Source: an uncultured Thermomicrobiales bacterium
Lineage (GTDB): Bacteria > Chloroflexota > Chloroflexia > Thermomicrobiales > UBA6265
Assembly: GCA_902806405.1 (NCBI GenBank)
Contig: CADCWL010000019.1
Location: 1-44,225 of the forward strand
Direction of reading: 5' to 3'
Length of the DNA: 44,225 bases
How positions within the stretch are numbered: position 1 is the stretch's first letter; every line of letters begins with the position of its first letter. Below, one piece after another: positions 17,124 through 26,259 of the stretch. Below the pieces are notes generated by a model, which did no database searches, was not told where the DNA came from, and saw only the letters and a program-made list of their open reading frames with translations. The position numbers and the translations under genes are program-made.

Positions 17124-17928
17124 GCCCTCCCGCACTTCGATCCTGGACGACGCGGACCGGGCGCGCTGGCGAGCCCTCGACTGGCGGCTCCTGCCGGAGG
17201 TCGGGCGAGCGCCGGCCCTGAACATGGCACTCGACGAGGTGCTGACTGAACGAGTCGGCCGCGGCGATCGCCCGCCGACGCTCCGGATCTGGGGCTGGAG
17301 CGGACGCTGCGTTGTGCTCGGCCGATTCCAGTCGGTCCGGAACGAGGTCGACGAAGCGGCGGCGGCGCGGGAAGGCGTGAGTTTGGTCCGCCGGATCAGC
17401 GGCGGCGGCGCGATGTACATCGAGCCGCAGGGGGCGATCACCTACTCCATCTACGCGCCGGACGCGCTGGTAGCGGGCCTCAGCTTCGCCGACTCGTACG
17501 CCTTCTTCGACGCCTGGGTCGTCGACGCCCTCCGCGGGTTGGGTCTCGACGCACGGTACGTCCCCCTCAACGACATCATCTCCAAGGGGGGCAAGATCGG
17601 CGGCGCGGCCCAGGCGCGGCGGGCCGGGGCGGTCCTCCACCACACGACGATGGCCTACGAGATGAACGTGCCGCTGATGATGGGGGTGCTCCGGATTGGC
17701 AAGGAGAAACTGAGCGACAAGGGGATGCGCTCGGCCGAGAAGCGGGTCGGGCCGCTGCGCCAGCAGACCGACCTGCCGCGGGCAGCGATCATCGACCACC
17801 TCGTCGGGAGTTTCCGCAAGCAGTTCGGGCTGATGGACGACCGGCTCTCCGACGGGGAGCTCGCCGAAGCGGAGCGCCGCGTCGACGAGCGATTCGGAAC
17901 CCGGGCCTGGACCTACTTCCTGCCGTGA
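17116..17928 (+). CDS. lplA: Lipoate-protein ligase A catalytic domain
   Basis: A 270-residue BPL/LplA/LipB-fold enzyme that attaches lipoate (or octanoate) to the lipoyl domains of 2-oxoacid dehydrogenases and GcvH. The lipoate-binding loop is RRISGGGAM (92-100) and the catalytic Lys is in SKGGKIGGAAQ (about Lys160). HHTTMAYEMN follows, as in the family. The usual His after the GGG loop is replaced by IEPQ, a variant I associate with actinobacterial-type ligases. It starts at GTG 17116 inside the accessory gene. It lacks the C-terminal domain because that is encoded separately upstream. Confidence 0.92.
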   Translation: MTEPSRTSILDDADRARWRALDWRLLPEVGRAPALNMALDEVLTERVGRGDRPPTLRIWGWSGRCVVLGRFQSVRNEVDEAAAAREGVSLVRRISGGGAMYIEPQGAITYSIYAPDALVAGLSFADSYAFFDAWVVDALRGLGLDARYVPLNDIISKGGKIGGAAQARRAGAVLHHTTMAYEMNVPLMMGVLRIGKEKLSDKGMRSAEKRVGPLRQQTDLPRAAIIDHLVGSFRKQFGLMDDRLSDGELAEAERRVDERFGTRAWTYFLP

Positions 17929-18110
17929 TTGTGGTCAAGTCACCATCCACTACGCAGACGTTCTGAGACTTCCTTCTTATCGCTGTGTGGCCCTAACTCC
18001 CCGTCGCAAGCGATGGGAAGCCCCGTAGCGAACCCTCAGTTTCCCGCCCAGACCTGTCCCTCTTCCTTCACAGTCCATTGAAGGTGCCGCGCGCAATAGC
18101 ATATGGCCGT

Positions 18111-18139
18111 TTGACACCGTGGCTGTACACCCCTATGAT
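18111..18139 (+). promoter_or_regulatory. Strong sigma70-type promoter of the Cys-rich gene
   Basis: TTGACA (18111-18116), a 17-base spacer and TATGAT (18134-18139) form a near-consensus vegetative promoter, the best in the window. The predicted start near 18146 leaves a leader of about 160 bases before the GTG at 18308. No terminator-antiterminator structure was evident in the leader. Confidence 0.82.
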
Positions 18140-18307
18140 CGGCTCAAGAGGGATGACCGTACACTCGGCACAGCGCGATTCACCGCCGCTCCCCACCGAA
18201 GCCCTCATATCCGGAGGGTAGGGGCCCGGGTGGGCGCCGCCGCCGGGGTGGAGGCCGGCGTTCCACAGCGCGGCGGGCGGTGGAGCGCTAGGACTAGGGG
18301 GGTGGGC

Positions 18308-19702
18308 GTGGACGAGCAACGGTTCGACGATCTGACGCGGGCGATAGCGGGCGGCGCCTCTCGTCGCCGGATCGTGAAGGGATTGGTGGCGGGGGTCGCC
18401 GGCGGCCTGGTCGGCTTCGGCCGATTTGGTCGGGCACGGGGGCAGCAGAGCGTTGGGCTCGGTGGTCCGTGCTCGGCAATAGGCGCGAATGCCGAGTGCA
18501 GCCAGGCAGGAACCCCCGCCGGTGGCGTTCCGGTCATCTGCGGCGACAACGGTGTCAGCCGCGACGGGGCGTTCAACTGCTGCCGCAACGCTGGCGGGGT
18601 CTGCTCCGCCGACTTCCAATGCTGCGGTGCTGCGGTCTGTGCCAGCGGTGTCTGCGCCAACGGCGGCGTCAGTGGCCTTCCGCTCGGGTCGTCGTGCGCC
18701 GCCAGTTCGCAGTGCAGCCAGGCAGGCGGCCCCGTGGTCTGCGCCGACAACGGATTCCTGCGGGACGGAACGACAAACTGTTGCCGCAACCAGGGCGGTG
18801 CCTGCACCGGCGAGGCCGGCTGCTGCGGAGGCCTCCCCTGCGTGAACGGCGTCTGCGGCGGGACCGCGTCCGCGGGCCTGGCCGTCGGCTCCGTCTGCAC
18901 CGCGTCGAGCGAGTGCAGCCAGACCGGCGGCGCGGTCGTCTGCGCCGAGAACGGCGTCTCCTCCGACGGCGCCCTGAACTGCTGCCGGAACGAAGGCGGT
19001 ACCTGTGCCAACGCGGCCGGCTGCTGCGGCGGCCTGAGCTGCACGAACGGGGTCTGCAGTGGGGCGGCGACCGGTGGCACCGTGGCGCTGGGCGGGATCT
19101 GCACGGCCGCCAGCCAGTGCGACCAGACGGGCGGCGCCGTCGTCTGCGCCGACAATGGCATCTCCATCGACGGGTCGCTCAACTGCTGTCGTAACGCCGG
19201 GGGTGCCTGCACCGACGCCAACAACAGCGCCGCCTGCTGCGGCGGGCTCTACTGCGTGAATGGCGCCTGTGGTGGCGGCGCGGTGAGCGGGGGCACGTTG
19301 GCGCCAGGGGCAACCTGCACCGCGGGCAACCAGTGCTCGCAGAGCGGTGGACCCGTGATCTGCGCCGACAACGGGATCACGACCGACGGCGCCCTCAACT
19401 GCTGCCGGGCCGACGGTGGGGCCTGTACCGACGGCGCCGGCTGCTGTGGTGCCCTCCGCTGCGAAGGAGGCGCCTGCACAAGCGGCGGCACGTCGTCGGG
19501 CGGAACGCTGGCACTGCAGGCGCGTTGCACCTCCGCCGCCGAGTGCAGCCAGCTGGGCGGTCCAGTCGTCTGCGCCGACAACGGGATCGGCACCGACGGG
19601 GCACTGAACTGCTGCCGCAACGCAGGCGGCATCTGCACCGCCTCGAGCAACAGCGCAAGCTGCTGCGGTGGCCTCCTCTGCGTCAACGGGCGGTGCCAAT
19701 AG
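18308..19702 (+). CDS. Tat-exported Cys-rich six-repeat protein
   Basis: A 464-residue protein of no recognised enzymatic family. Residues 1-17 (VDEQRFDDLTRAIAGGA) lead into SRRRIVKGLVAGVAGGLVGF, a twin-arginine signal like those of other Thermomicrobia-type exported proteins. The mature part is six tandem repeats of 67-75 residues, each with about ten cysteines: a start Cys, ECSQ.GG, VCADNG, DGALNCCRN, GG.CT, CCGGL and NG.C. The dense Cys pattern with many CC pairs suggests disulfide-knotted modules outside the cell. GTG at 18308 is chosen: an AGGGGGG site precedes it and the signal follows. The gene has its own strong promoter and a terminator hairpin, so it is a single-gene unit. Function is unknown. 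Confidence 0.88.
   Translation: MDEQRFDDLTRAIAGGASRRRIVKGLVAGVAGGLVGFGRFGRARGQQSVGLGGPCSAIGANAECSQAGTPAGGVPVICGDNGVSRDGAFNCCRNAGGVCSADFQCCGAAVCASGVCANGGVSGLPLGSSCAASSQCSQAGGPVVCADNGFLRDGTTNCCRNQGGACTGEAGCCGGLPCVNGVCGGTASAGLAVGSVCTASSECSQTGGAVVCAENGVSSDGALNCCRNEGGTCANAAGCCGGLSCTNGVCSGAATGGTVALGGICTAASQCDQTGGAVVCADNGISIDGSLNCCRNAGGACTDANNSAACCGGLYCVNGACGGGAVSGGTLAPGATCTAGNQCSQSGGPVICADNGITTDGALNCCRADGGACTDGAGCCGALRCEGGACTSGGTSSGGTLALQARCTSAAECSQLGGPVVCADNGIGTDGALNCCRNAGGICTASSNSASCCGGLLCVNGRCQ
18470..19699 (+). repeat. Six tandem Cys-rich coding repeats
   Basis: The repeat units begin at about 18470, 18695, 18896, 19100, 19316 and 19526. The protein period is 67 to 75 residues; differences come from Gly/Ser-rich linkers between units and small insertions (for example DANNS in repeat 4 and SNSAS in repeat 6). 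The GCCGACAACGG codon block for ADNG recurs in several copies, which suggests recent duplication or gene conversion. Confidence 0.88.
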
Positions 19703-19731
19703 AGGCACCCGCGCTCCGGCTGTGGCCGGAG

Positions 19732-19764
19732 GGGGGCGGGGCCGCCATCGGGTGCCCCGCCCCC
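19732..19764 (+). terminator. GC-rich terminator hairpin after the Cys-rich gene
   Basis: GGGGGCGGGGC (19732-19742) and GCCCCGCCCCC (19754-19764) pair perfectly over 11 bp around an 11-base loop, starting 30 bases after the stop. There is no U-tract, so termination may be inefficient or factor-assisted. Confidence 0.6.
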
Positions 19765-19913
19765 GCGCGTCGTCTGGCAGCAAGACCGCACGGTCCGATT
19801 ATTCTCTTACCCGTGGGCGAGCCTGAGCTGGAGTCGGGTCTTGCTCGCCGGCCCCGGACGCCGACCGAGTCCACGTGCCGTCGCCACCGCCCCATCTAGT
19901 GGCGGGGACCTAC

Positions 19914-20708
19914 TCACGCCAGGGCGCCATTCGGGAGGTGGACAGTGGTCTTGAAGCCCGCCCGCGCGTAAGCGCCCGTCTTGAGCGCCTGCCGCAGTGC
20001 CTCGAAGCCCGGGATCTCCTCCGGTGGGCGGTCCGACGAGCGGTGCGAGAATGCTGGCGGAGCGGCGCGACGAGCACGTCGTAGTTCGCGGCTGAAGGCG
20101 CTACCTGAGTCCCCGTCTCATAGGCAGAATTATCGAGCTCAACCAGGAACCAGGGCTGCTCTGGCATGAGGCGGTCGTCCCGAAGGGCGACCGCGTGGCC
20201 GAAGAAGCAGAGATTCATCCCCCCTGAGGCGGGAACAACCCCGGTTCAGGCGCACGCCACGTGCAGGCGACTTCGCTGATGTCGTTCCGGAAATGGATCC
20301 TGCGTCACGGGAGACGAGAACCGGCGGAGTGGGCTGCGAAGCGCGCGATGTGCCCGAAGATGACCGACAACTGGTCGGGCCACGTTTCGCGGTCCTCGGC
20401 GAGGGGTAGGGCGAGGGCGAGGGCCAGCATCGCAGTGACGGCCACGGCGGCCGGACCAATCGGAGTGACGCAAACGGCGGCATCAGGCACCGCTGCCCGG
20501 ATCGCGCCGACGTTCCCGCGTACAGGGCTGGGTCGGTGCTCCAGCCGATGGTCTCGTCGCGGGCGTCGACGTGCAGGTGGACGTGGACATGGACGTGGAC
20601 ATGGACGTGGAAGAGCGCTTCGCCGGCGTCGAGGCAGCGGGGCCCTTCGACGGCGATCTCGGCCGGCGGCTCGGGGAGTGCCGGTCGCGGCGCGACTCTG
20701 CGCGCCAC
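19914..20708 (-). pseudogene. Frameshifted minus-strand gene, family unknown
   Basis: Several high-GC3 minus-strand stretches follow one another in different frames: about 20708-20525 (includes a run of alternating His-Val), about 20524-20320 (with a hydrophobic AAVAVTAMLALALALPLAED segment), about 20220-20060 (PWFLVELDNSAYETGTQ) and about 20045-19914 (EEIPGFEALRQALKTGAYAR, ending at a TGA). The last two read as one C-terminus broken by a single indel. Together they look like a membrane-associated protein gene inactivated by at least three frameshifts. I do not recognise the family. The rest of 19765-21007 holds no other supported gene. Confidence 0.45.
20577..20611 (+). repeat. Hexanucleotide tandem repeat (RTGGAC)n
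   Basis: Five full copies and a partial copy of GTGGAC/ATGGAC lie in tandem. On the minus strand they encode an alternating His-Val run inside the frameshifted gene. Such a short repeat can change copy number by slippage. Confidence 0.8.
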
Positions 20709-21007
20709 TCATCGCCGCCGCGATCAGAAACGGAACCGTTCGTTCCGAGTGTCCTCACCGTGGGTTCCGTCATCGGCACCGGCGTAGCCCTATCGAGCGG
20801 CGCCACACATTGTGTAGACTCGCCCAGCCCTTGGCATTGGTTGACCGAAACACGGGACGGGGAAGCTAAGGTGGAAACGCGTCCAGCACCGCAGCCGACG
20901 CGCCAACCGAACCGTGGTCTGGACCCAGACCGTCGTGCGGTCCGGCTAACCCGTCCCGCAATGAGGGACGACGCGGCGGCGCGTCGGCCCCTGATCCCTC
21001 CGCCCGC

Positions 21008-22030
21008 GTGAGCGAGAGTCGCCGTGTCCAAAGGGGACGGCGGTCCCGTGACGACCGGCCGCCTGTGGAGCCCCGCCCCCCCGCACCGCACCCGTCGGCG
21101 CTGCCGGGCGTGGTCGTGCGGGCGTACGGTAAATGGTTCGAAGTTCGGCTTCGGGACGAACCGCGCGTGCTCCTCTCGACCGTCAAGGGGACACTGCGCC
21201 GGCAGCGGCTAAAGACCGACCTCGTCGCCGTCGGTGACCGGGTCTGGGTGACCGACGTCGGCGCCGACGAGGGGCAAATTGAAGCGATCGAGCCGCGGCT
21301 GCGGTCCCTGGCCCGGCTGGCGCGGCTGACGGACGACACGGAGCAGATCATCCTCGCTAACCCGGACCAGGCCCTGTTCCTGTTTGCCGTCCGCGACCCG
21401 GAACCCCACCGCCGGATGCTCGATCGCTTCCTGGTCCTGGCGGAATCCCGAGGGCTGCCAGCATTGATCGGGATCGGCAAGATGGATCTCGACGTTCCTG
21501 CCCGGCCCGGTACCGGCGGCTCCCTTGCCCGCGCGTTCTTCGCCGATTACGAGCCGGTCTACGACGTCCACTACCTGAGTGCCGTGACGGGCGAGGGCCT
21601 GGACCGGCTCAAGCAGGCGCTCGTCGGCAAGGTGACGGCCGTGGCGGGGCCCTCCGGCGTTGGCAAGTCGAGCCTTCTCAACGCCCTCGACCCGGATCGG
21701 CGGCGCGCCGTCGGCGCCATCTCGGAGGCGACCGGCAAAGGGCGCCACACCACGATCGCGACCGAGCTTCACCGGCTCCCGGGCGAGGTGGAGACCTACG
21801 TTGCCGACACACCGGGCATCCGCGCGCTCGCCCTCCAGGGCATCGAGCGCGACGACCTGGACCGCTTCTTTCCCGAGTTGCGGCCGTACTCCGACCGCTG
21901 CTTCTACGCGGATTGCACCCACCTTCACGAGCCTGGCTGCTCCGTCCGCGACGCGGTGGAGGCCGGCGCGATCCCTCCGCTCCGCTACGAGAGCTACGCC
22001 GCGCTTCGGCGAGGCGACGAATCGGAGTAG
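21008..22030 (+). CDS. rsgA: Small ribosomal subunit biogenesis GTPase RsgA
   Basis: A 340-residue circularly permuted GTPase that checks late maturation of the 30S subunit. After an N-terminal OB-fold (about 33-100) come G4 as GKMD (157-160), G1 GPSGVGKSS (214-222), G2 GRHTT (245-249), G3 DTPG (267-270) and the C-terminal zinc site C298-x4-C303-x-H305-x5-C311, which fits the family exactly. G4 carries GKMD instead of NKxD, a tolerated variant. The first 30 residues are a charged Arg/Pro-rich extension. The GTG start at 21008 has a weak ribosome site; GTG or ATG codons further in are possible. A TTGACC hexamer at 20841-20846 may be part of its promoter. Confidence 0.95.
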   Translation: MSESRRVQRGRRSRDDRPPVEPRPPAPHPSALPGVVVRAYGKWFEVRLRDEPRVLLSTVKGTLRRQRLKTDLVAVGDRVWVTDVGADEGQIEAIEPRLRSLARLARLTDDTEQIILANPDQALFLFAVRDPEPHRRMLDRFLVLAESRGLPALIGIGKMDLDVPARPGTGGSLARAFFADYEPVYDVHYLSAVTGEGLDRLKQALVGKVTAVAGPSGVGKSSLLNALDPDRRRAVGAISEATGKGRHTTIATELHRLPGEVETYVADTPGIRALALQGIERDDLDRFFPELRPYSDRCFYADCTHLHEPGCSVRDAVEAGAIPPLRYESYAALRRGDESE

Positions 22031-22475
22031 GCCGCGCCGAGGGGCCGTGCCAGTGGACGGCGGGGGACAGCGGCGGCGTCCGCAGATGCTCGATGTGGCA
22101 CTGGCGACGAGAAGGTGCTGCCTCGCTCGACCCCGCCTGCCGCCTTGTCACCAACATGAATTCGGGAGCCTCGCCGGTGCCCCAGTTTCGATGGAAAGAT
22201 CCCTCGCATGCTCCGAAAGTTAGGGAGGCAGTCACGCGCTTGCCGGCGCGGGGACGTCAGCGACCGCCTCTGCTGTCCGATCCCCAATCCCTACTCGTTC
22301 CATCCTTGCCCTGACACGGTCAGCTGCCGAACGTCGCCGCACGCGTGCTCGTCGATCCACGGCTTGCCCTCCGCGGTCCAGGAGGAGGGGAACAGGGCGA
22401 GGTGGGACGGCTTCGGTGCTTCGTCGACGATCCAATTCAGGAGAGCTTCGGGACGCTCGGCGCGCGGTCGATGGC

Positions 22476-23230
22476 CTACGGACTATCCACGCTCTGCACC
22501 AGAGACCCAGCCCGATCTGCGGGTCGTGGGGCGTCCGGCAAGGCGGGGAGGCGGGCGCCGAGCATCGCCTGCCGCCGGTCCGCGCAAGACGGGTCGAGCG
22601 TCTCGTCCGGTTCAACCAGACTCGTCGCGAGCACCGTCCGCGTGATGCTGGTCGGGGTTCCGACGGCGAGCTCCGGCCGGAACCAAGGGCGCCGGGTGGC
22701 GTCGATCGCGGCGCGGTATGGACGGCCGCCAGCGGTCGATGATGGCTGACGGCCGTTGGCGGCCGGGGGCTGGCGGAAGTCGACGACCATGAATCGACCC
22801 CGGACGAGCCCGAAGTCGAGACTGAGCGGGGCGAAGTGGCGGCCCGTCCGAAAACCGGCTGCGAGGACCACCGTGTCGCTCGCGATCAGCCTGTCGCCGT
22901 CTCTACCCCGACGGCGTGCCCGTCACGATCGGCGCGACTTGCGTACAGCCAAGTTTCACGAACACGAAGAGCGTGGCGTTCGGGTCGGCATGCCCGGACC
23001 CGGAATCGAAGGTGGCGACGGAGCCGTCGCCGGTCCGGATCTGCGGCTCGATCTCCGCCAAAATTGGCGCCGAATACCACCACTGTCTGGACAAGGAGCG
23101 CTCGATGCGCAACGACGTGAGCGTACAGCTTCGGCTCGTCCTCGGACGCCACAACCTGGAGGAAGCCAACCGGACCGGACTCCCACGCGTCGGCGCCGAC
23201 CTCGTGATCCCGCGCTTCCAAGACCTAAAG
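22476..23230 (-). pseudogene. Frameshifted minus-strand gene, family unknown
   Basis: In the 1.5-kb gap after rsgA the best coding signal is on the minus strand and changes frame: about 23225-23065 (GPVGFLQVVASEDEPKLYAH), about 23065-22905 (IRTGDGSVATFDSGSGHADP, then NATLFVFVKLGCTQVAP) and about 22880-22476 (LAAGFRTGRHFAPLSLDFG, ending at a TAG). Each block has high GC at third positions. A plus-strand frame covering 22916-23548 shares the same third positions and could be the coding one in part, but it lacks a ribosome site. I read the region as a decayed gene of an unrecognised, probably beta-rich protein. 22031-22475 shows nothing further. Confidence 0.35.
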
Positions 23231-23560
23231 CTCACGGGGGTAACCTCAGCATCAGGGACGCTTGCGTCATGGCGGCGGACCATAAGCTCGGACTTGCCGG
23301 TTGCCCCCCACCCCATGCTGTCCTCAACCCAGGAGCGAGTCGTTCCAGACGCCCCGTTCTTGGCATGCCGAACGGCAATCGACGCGTGGTTGACACCGCC
23401 ACCCATAACGACTTCGTCGGACGTTCGAGCTGCTCCGTCCGACAAGACGTCTTCCGCGCACGGCGCGTTCGATCCCGGATGGGGTGGGAGTGCAACCCCC
23501 ACTCGCTGCCGTAACAGTCGCGGTATCCTGAATGGCGCGATGGCGTAGAAAGGCGGCACG

Positions 23561-23950
23561 ATGGGGGACGACGACGCTCGGCACCTGGATCGACCGGACC
23601 GGGTCGACGTCCTGATCGACTTCCTGGCGCCGACGATTGAGGAACTGCTCCGGCGTCTGGATGGGGACGAGTTCACGACCGCCGAGTTCGTCGAGGTGAT
23701 GCTGGGGGACGAAAACGCTGCCGCTGCGTATCGGGAAACCCTCCGCCTCTGGGGCGAGGGGGACCGCTACGCCAAAATGGTCGTCCATGGTCAGGTGATC
23801 CCGGGCATCATGCGGCGCTCGTCGCGGGTCGAGTGGCTCGGTTTTGTCCACGGCGGCGAGGACGATTTCGGCGTGCCGGCGCGTTGGCGGCTGCTGCCAT
23901 CGGTGGGTAGCGGCGGTACGACGCCGACGTCCGATCGACCATCGACATAA
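23561..23950 (+). CDS. Hypothetical protein, 129 aa
   Basis: No family is recognised. The product is acidic, with a helical N-terminal half (VLIDFLAPTIEELLRRL then TTAEFVEVMLGD) and a more strand-like C-terminal half (RRSSRVEWLGFVHGG). No signal peptide or membrane segment is seen. Third-position GC is high across the whole length and AAAGG lies before the ATG, so it is probably real. The pattern loosely resembles winged-helix or release-factor-associated small proteins of other Chloroflexota, but this is a guess. A TATCCT -10-like hexamer is at 23524-23529. Its end overlaps the ftsH promoter. Confidence 0.72.
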   Translation: MGDDDARHLDRPDRVDVLIDFLAPTIEELLRRLDGDEFTTAEFVEVMLGDENAAAAYRETLRLWGEGDRYAKMVVHGQVIPGIMRRSSRVEWLGFVHGGEDDFGVPARWRLLPSVGSGGTTPTSDRPST

Positions 23951-23970
23951 ACCCGCCGCGCACCTACCAT
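23942..23970 (+). promoter_or_regulatory. Likely ftsH promoter
   Basis: TCGACA (23942-23947), 17 bases, TACCAT (23965-23970). The expected transcript start near 23977 excludes the first in-frame ATG (23975) and supports the ATG at 24056 as the ftsH start. The -35 lies in the last codons of the upstream small gene. Confidence 0.55.
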
Positions 23971-24055
23971 ACGGATGTTCCCGGCGCGCAAAGCGTTCTG
24001 GCCGGGGTCCTGTCGGGACACGCTCCCGGATCGAGCGACGGAATGGACGAGACGC

Positions 24056-26200
24056 ATGCTAACTCCCTCTTTTAGCCGGGTGGCACTCTTGAATCGGCTG
24101 CCCGATGCCGACAAGGACAAGGACCGCTCGAACGGCACTGGCCGCTCGAACGGCAGTCGGCCCAACGGGTCGAACTCCCCGAACCGCAACCAGCGCGGCA
24201 ACGGTGGCCCCGGAAAATCCGGCGGCACCGGCGACTCGAGGCGACCAAAGATCCCCGCCTGGGCGATCGGCGCGCTGTTCCTGGCGCTCACGGTCTGGTA
24301 CGTCTACACGACGTTCGGCCCGAGCCAGGACGAGCAGAGGATTCAGGTCCCGTACTCGGTCGTAGAGCAGCAGGTCCGCGACGGGAACGTGGCGGCGGTG
24401 ACCACGACCGACACCCGGATCGACGCCGAGTTGAAGGAGTCGATCACCTTCGACCGGGAGCGGCAGGAGGTCGTTGCGAATGCGCCGGCTGACGCCGCCA
24501 ATGATCAGATCGCGACCGAGGACCGACTCCGGGCGACCTTGCCGACCGCCCTCGAAAACGAGCAACTTCTGCCGCTGCTGCGCGAGCAGAACGTGCGGAT
24601 CAACGCCGAGACCGGCGGCGACTCGCTCCTGACGACCCTTTTCTTCAGCCTGCTGCCCTTCCTGCTTATCATCGGCCTGATCGTCTTCATGGGCCGTCAG
24701 ATGAGCCGCGGCCAACAAAACGTCTTCGGCTTTGGCCGCTCCAAGGCGCGCCAGCACGACCCGGAGCGGCCGCAAGTCACCTTCGCCGACGTGGCGGGAG
24801 AAGACGAGGCGAAGCAGGAGCTGACGGAGGTCGTTGACTTCCTCCGCAACCCGGCGAAGTACCACTCCCTCGGCGCCCGCCTGCCCCGCGGCGTTCTCCT
24901 CGTCGGCCCTCCGGGCACCGGTAAGACGTTGACGGCGCGGGCCGTCGCCGGCGAGGCCGGGGTTCCCTTCTTCAGTGTCTCCGCCTCGGAGTTCGTCGAG
25001 ATGTTCGTCGGCGTCGGCGCCAGCCGCGTCCGCGACCTTTTCGAGAAGGCGAAGTCGAACGCCCCGGCGATCATCTTCGTCGACGAGCTCGATGCCGTTG
25101 GCCGCCAGCGTTTCGCTGGACTCGGCGGTTCGAACGATGAGCGTGAGCAGACCCTGAACCAGCTGCTGGTGGAGATGGACGGCTTCGACACGAACATCGA
25201 AGTGATCGTGATGGCTGCCACGAACCGGCCGGACGTGCTCGATCCTGCCCTCCTCCGCCCAGGCCGCTTCGACCGGCAGGTCACCGTCGGCCTCCCGGAC
25301 CGAACCGGCCGCGAGGCGATCCTCAACATCCATACCCGCGGCCTCCCGTTGGCCAACGGCGTTGACAAAGCGTTGATCGCCCGTGGGACCACCGGCTTCT
25401 CCGGCGCCGATCTCTCGAATCTCGTCAACGAGGCGGCGCTGACCGCGGCCCGCCGCAACCGGAAGGAAATCACCTCTGCCGACTTCGAGGAGGCGCTCGA
25501 TAAGATCCTGCTCGGCACCACCCGGTCCGGGTTGATGAACCCGAAGGAGCGCGAGGTCGTCGCCTACCACGAGGCCGGCCACGCGTTGGTCGCCCATTTC
25601 ACCCCCGGTGCCGATCCCCTCCGAAAGGTCAGCATCGTCCCCCGCGGCCGCGCCCTCGGGGTCACCGTCCAGACCCCCGAGGAGGACCGCCACAACTACA
25701 GCCGGACCTACCTGCTCGGCCGGCTGGCGATGCTCCTCGGTGGACGCGCCGCCGAGATCACGGTCTACGACGAGGTCACCACCGGTGCCGAGAACGACCT
25801 GAAGGAGGCCGCGAGCCTGTCGCGCCGGATGGTCGGTCTTTGGGGCATGAGCGACGAGGTCGGCCCCGTCTACCTCGGGACGGGCGAAGAGCATGTCTTC
25901 CTCGGCAGGGAGATCACCCAGGACAAGTCCTTTTCCGATGCCACCTCGGAGCGCGTCGACGCGGCGGTCCGGGAGATGGTCGAAGGCGGCCTTGATCGGG
26001 CGCTCGACCTTACCCGTCGCTTCCGGGTCCAGCTCGACGCCCTCGTCGCTGCTCTGCTCGAGCGCGAGACGCTCGACGTCAAGGACGTGACCGCTATCTT
26101 TGGCCCGCCCTCGCAGATGGACATCGAGGCCGGCATCGTCCCGAAGCAGCCCGCGACCGTCGAGGCCGCGGGCGCAGCGGCCGTCGTCCAGACCGACTAG
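24056..26200 (+). CDS. ftsH: ATP-dependent zinc metalloprotease FtsH
   Basis: A 714-residue membrane AAA+ protease for quality control of membrane and some cytosolic proteins. A 60-residue Asn/Gly/Ser-rich cytoplasmic N-tail is followed by TM1 ([19 protein letters not shown]), an extracytoplasmic domain and TM2 ([21 protein letters not shown]). The AAA domain has Walker A GPPGTGKT, pore loop FVGVGA, Walker [10 protein letters not shown] and the SRH region [19 protein letters not shown]. The protease domain has the zinc motif HEAGH and a later acidic ligand in the TTGAENDL segment. The usual QRGAGLGGGHDE is [12 protein letters not shown]. The low-complexity N-tail is longer than in most FtsH. 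ATG at 24056 is chosen from promoter position and weak GGACGAG. Confidence 0.96.
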   Translation: MLTPSFSRVALLNRLPDADKDKDRSNGTGRSNGSRPNGSNSPNRNQRGNGGPGKSGGTGDSRRPKIPAWAIGALFLALTVWYVYTTFGPSQDEQRIQVPYSVVEQQVRDGNVAAVTTTDTRIDAELKESITFDRERQEVVANAPADAANDQIATEDRLRATLPTALENEQLLPLLREQNVRINAETGGDSLLTTLFFSLLPFLLIIGLIVFMGRQMSRGQQNVFGFGRSKARQHDPERPQVTFADVAGEDEAKQELTEVVDFLRNPAKYHSLGARLPRGVLLVGPPGTGKTLTARAVAGEAGVPFFSVSASEFVEMFVGVGASRVRDLFEKAKSNAPAIIFVDELDAVGRQRFAGLGGSNDEREQTLNQLLVEMDGFDTNIEVIVMAATNRPDVLDPALLRPGRFDRQVTVGLPDRTGREAILNIHTRGLPLANGVDKALIARGTTGFSGADLSNLVNEAALTAARRNRKEITSADFEEALDKILLGTTRSGLMNPKEREVVAYHEAGHALVAHFTPGADPLRKVSIVPRGRALGVTVQTPEEDRHNYSRTYLLGRLAMLLGGRAAEITVYDEVTTGAENDLKEAASLSRRMVGLWGMSDEVGPVYLGTGEEHVFLGREITQDKSFSDATSERVDAAVREMVEGGLDRALDLTRRFRVQLDALVAALLERETLDVKDVTAIFGPPSQMDIEAGIVPKQPATVEAAGAAAVVQTD

Positions 26201-26228
26201 CGTTTGCGTTCACCGCCGACGTCGAGAC

Positions 26229-26253
26229 GGCTCCCGGCGATCCGCCGGGGGCC
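26229..26253 (+). terminator. Intrinsic-type terminator after ftsH
   Basis: GGCTCCCGGCG (26229-26239) pairs with CGCCGGGGGCC (26243-26253) over 11 bp with one T-G wobble and a three-base loop, about 30 bases after the ftsH stop, followed by a short T-rich stretch (GCTCGTTTA). Confidence 0.75.
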
Positions 26254-26259
26254 GCTCGT

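Noticed and set aside
22916..23548. Plus-strand 210-aa gene
   Set aside because: GC3 is high but no ribosome site exists, the last third is Ser/Thr/Pro-rich noise, and the minus strand gives better protein-like blocks at the same third positions.
23975..24055. Upstream ftsH start at ATG 23975
   Set aside because: It lies at the predicted transcription start of the TCGACA-17-TACCAT promoter and adds an unconserved tail.
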